From NCBI GenBank assembly GCA_947623455.1, contig OX392534.1, positions 34,601,426 to 34,665,425 on the forward strand: a stretch of DNA of 64,000 bases, written 5' to 3'. The position numbers and the translations under genes were made by a program. The DNA is from Mimachlamys varia (taxonomy: Eukaryota > Mollusca > Bivalvia > Pectinida > Pectinidae). Shown here in pieces: positions 61,280 through 64,000 of this stretch; the stretch's first letter is position 1, and each line of letters starts with the position of its first letter. Under the pieces are notes generated by a model. That model had not been told where the DNA came from and made no database searches. It saw nothing but the letters and a program-made list of their open reading frames with translations.

Positions 61280-63075
61280 TGTTATAGAAAATATTTCTAC
61301 AGTTTTGTAATGTAAAAGCAATATCAATTGTTATGAAAATATTGCTAGCATTGATATTGTTAGTTCATACCAGTTGAAATGTATTTTCGTTTCTTTATTC
61401 TATTGTATGATGTATAGAATCTAATCTGTACTCACGTATAATTATCCATATTCTTTAACAGAATTCATTTATTGGCGCCTAGTGAAGTACAACCATTATA
61501 CCGGTAAATAACGTTACATAATGTATGTAGTGTCCCTCGCAAACATGTCCATTAAAGTTGTTTACTTTGACTGCGGGTCACTTCCGGTTCGATTGATCGA
61601 TATTCTAGTTTATTTATATGGATAGAAATTATATTATATATTGTAAAAGTATGGGAATATTTCCGGGATTACATTGTGCTCATATTGTTGCTATGTTATT
61701 GTGTAATGCAGCAAATGATGCTATATAAGGCAACGTACATGTATGTTTGAATCAATCAGTAGGAGTTGAGACCGAGACTGGCCAGGGGAGATAACTCGTA
61801 TTAGCAGGTAACTTTTTAACCGCTAGATTGTTTATAAGAGTTTCCTCCTATAACTGTTACAATGACCCTGAATTGAATTTTGTGACGGAAAATAACGTTA
61901 GTTTAGTATCATTAATTAGTTCATGTAAATATCTTTGTATTCAGATTAGTCACGTAATGTGAGCAGTCTGTAAAATAATTTAGGAAATCTCGTTAGTGTT
62001 TTATTGTAGTTATGAATAATGATACCATATTATAACTTACTGTCTAGTGTCGCATCTTGAATAAGATTGACACAGGAAAACTTTATATAGCCTATATATT
62101 AGTAGAATATAATATAAATAAATGTCTGATAACCTGTATCGGCCGTGTTTCGGTTAACAGGTAAACTGTTATTACATGAGAGTGTTATAAATAATATAAA
62201 CGTTAATTTATAAGCTATTTAATTATTCATATGTTGACGTTAAATTGTTGTTTCCATTCTATAAGGTTTAGCTAGTACGTATTTATATATAGTAGCCAGA
62301 TTCACTGTAGTGTAGATTACATTATAGGCTAGCTCGTAATATTTTGGTGATAACTTTGACTTGCTGAATATTTATTCACGCTACCAAGTATTTCATTTAT
62401 GTTGTTCAGCGGTCAGAATTTGTACATGTAAGTTCACTGTAAGTTATGTGATAAATATAATCTCATACTCGTGTCAATGTAATTGGACTTGATTAAACTC
62501 GTTAAATAAGTTATTTATGTCATTCGCCTATAATCTCATGGTATATTAGATTATTGAACTCGTTTAATAAATTCCATATGACATCGACACACGTGTAATA
62601 TCCTCTATGTAATATAATTTGAGGAACATCTCTAAATTATCAGGGGCGTAGCTGCCATGTAAGCACATAAGCCCGTGCTTGCACATCATTTTCCAAAGTA
62701 TGTCTATTAAAGTCAAGAAATTTCATAATTCAACTTATGTTCTTAAAAGTCCACTGATATTGTTACTCCTTTTTTTCGACACGTCAGATTAACATATTAG
62801 CCTGCAGAAAATGTGTTTGCTATAAATACTTCAAATTCAATTTTATTTCTTTCCGAATGCAATAGCATATAGGATTACAAAACACAGCAAGATGTCGGAG
62901 ACCGCAGCCAACACAATTCAAATAATATTTATAATACAGCTCACTACGACAATATAGGTAACGGCTTTATCGTGAGAAAGTCGTATACAAATGAATACCG
63001 AACAACATCCAAACATAAGCATCAGTTTGAAACTACCTTCACTTAGGCCGATTTGTTTTTTATAAAATCATGTCA
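61280..63075. other. No exon recognised upstream of gene D
   Basis: Very AT-rich. I looked for a minus-strand transmembrane or Cys-rich exon and found none, so this is intron of gene D or intergenic. Confidence 0.4.
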
Positions 63076-63079
63076 TATT

Positions 63080-63510
63080 AGGTTTTAGTGATAGATATCA
63101 GCTGCTGACGAACAAACTTATGGCACAGGGAAAGGAGAGGAGCAGGTTGATGAAGTCTGGTTAAGTTTTATGGTCGCCATCTTGGTTTCATGGGGCATGT
63201 TCTGTATCTTTAAGTGATATGAAGATGGACGTTTTTGAGTTTGCTCATTAGTGTTATCCCTTGTTTTATTGACAATGTTCTCGGTTCTCATTTTGAGAAC
63301 ACGATGTTTACTTGGTTATGACCAATATTTACATGGCAGTTGTCATCGATGAAGTAGAAGACGCTTACTCTTCCGGAACACCTGGTCTTATTCTCTTTTG
63401 ATTTTACAAGGCTCTCCATGTACATCTTTCCTTTTTTTCATATTTTGCCTCTAGTTTAATCGATTTTGAGTTCGGCTTATGGTTTTGTCGACGCTTTGGT
63501 ACTCTCTGTT
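63080..63510 (+). mobile_element. Penelope-like element 3' fragment
   Basis: Well-preserved family tail, with GCTGACGAACAAACTTATGG, GATGAAGTAGAAGACGC and TCCGGAACACCTGGTC, ending at GGTACTCTCTG. Confidence 0.72.
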
Positions 63511-64000
63511 TTTTTTAGTAAATCTGTATTAGATTTAATATACAAAAATGACCCTTTTATTATTCTAAGAGTAATAAAAGAAGGGCCAATTTTTACTACA
63601 TTTCGGTTCAATCAAAATGTCAGCAAATACAATTATTAATGAGCCCGGCCAAAATTCCTTAAGTTAAATATCTCCATTTGAAAGCATTACAGAAATTAAG
63701 GAAAATTCCTTTAACTTTAGATTTTCCCGTTAATACTTTAATGCTTTTCTATGGAGATTTTTAAGTCAAGGAACTTTCATGAAACTAGGCTTGTTCGAAT
63801 GATACAAAATTATGCTTAAGAACACAAGCATGAGTTCTTACTTCCTGAGTCCTGCACAGAACACATATACTTATAAACAGAAACGTATGTATATCAAAGA
63901 TGGTTTTACATGTAAATGTCTCTGGTTTTACTTACTGATGAGTTTATGACATAAGAAAGGTATGGATAATGATTTTGTTTCCATACATCATGAAGTACCC

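Overview
This window looks like nuclear DNA from a marine bivalve, possibly a scallop. It is AT-rich and intron-rich, with no operons, and it is crowded with SINEs, MITEs, Penelope-type and LINE reverse-transcriptase remnants. Several of the dispersed repeats resemble ones I know from bivalve genomes. The species assignment is inference. Only about 3 kb is convincingly protein-coding, and all of it is on the minus strand.

The host genes form a cluster of small single-pass membrane proteins of the six-cysteine Shisa/CYYR1/WBP1-like kind (STMC6 superfamily). Gene A (12,858-19,964, 258 aa) and gene B (23,711-28,319, 250 aa) are tandem paralogues. Each has four exons: a signal peptide, a Cys/Tyr-rich ectodomain, a transmembrane exon, and a cytosolic tail with a PPTY motif followed by a Gly-Cys-Asp-rich end. 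Gene C (37,073-47,531, 495 aa) has the same four-exon plan and the same intron phases (1-2-1). Its tail is instead a very long proline-rich array of 15-18-residue repeats. Gene D (60,861-61,009) is the last exon of a further gene, with two PPSY motifs; its upstream exons were not found. All four reading frames close exactly when the proposed exons are joined.

Genes A and B arose by tandem duplication of a block containing 3' flank, gene and 5' flank. Unit 1 runs from about 10.98 to 22.5 kb and unit 2 from about 22.56 to 31.2 kb. The promoters are conserved, with a TATA box 36 bp before the ATG and a TISU-like start context. This predicts an unusually short 5' UTR.

The rest is mobile-element landscape. 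(1) A repeat family carries a hammerhead ribozyme. One copy (32,870-32,915, minus) has an intact core and a compensatory stem I change, and two units lie head to tail at 24.4-24.8 kb. (2) A Penelope-like element family has about thirteen degraded copies sharing one 3' end. (3) Five MITEs of 360-390 bp are flanked by TTAA. (4) hAT-like elements with 8-bp target duplications include a 927-bp foldback at 54.75-55.68 kb. (5) A 2.7-kb TIR element is flanked by TTAA. (6) There are at least three tRNA-derived SINE families. (7) There are three minisatellite arrays. I recognise no host gene in 1-10.9 kb or 47.6-60.8 kb.
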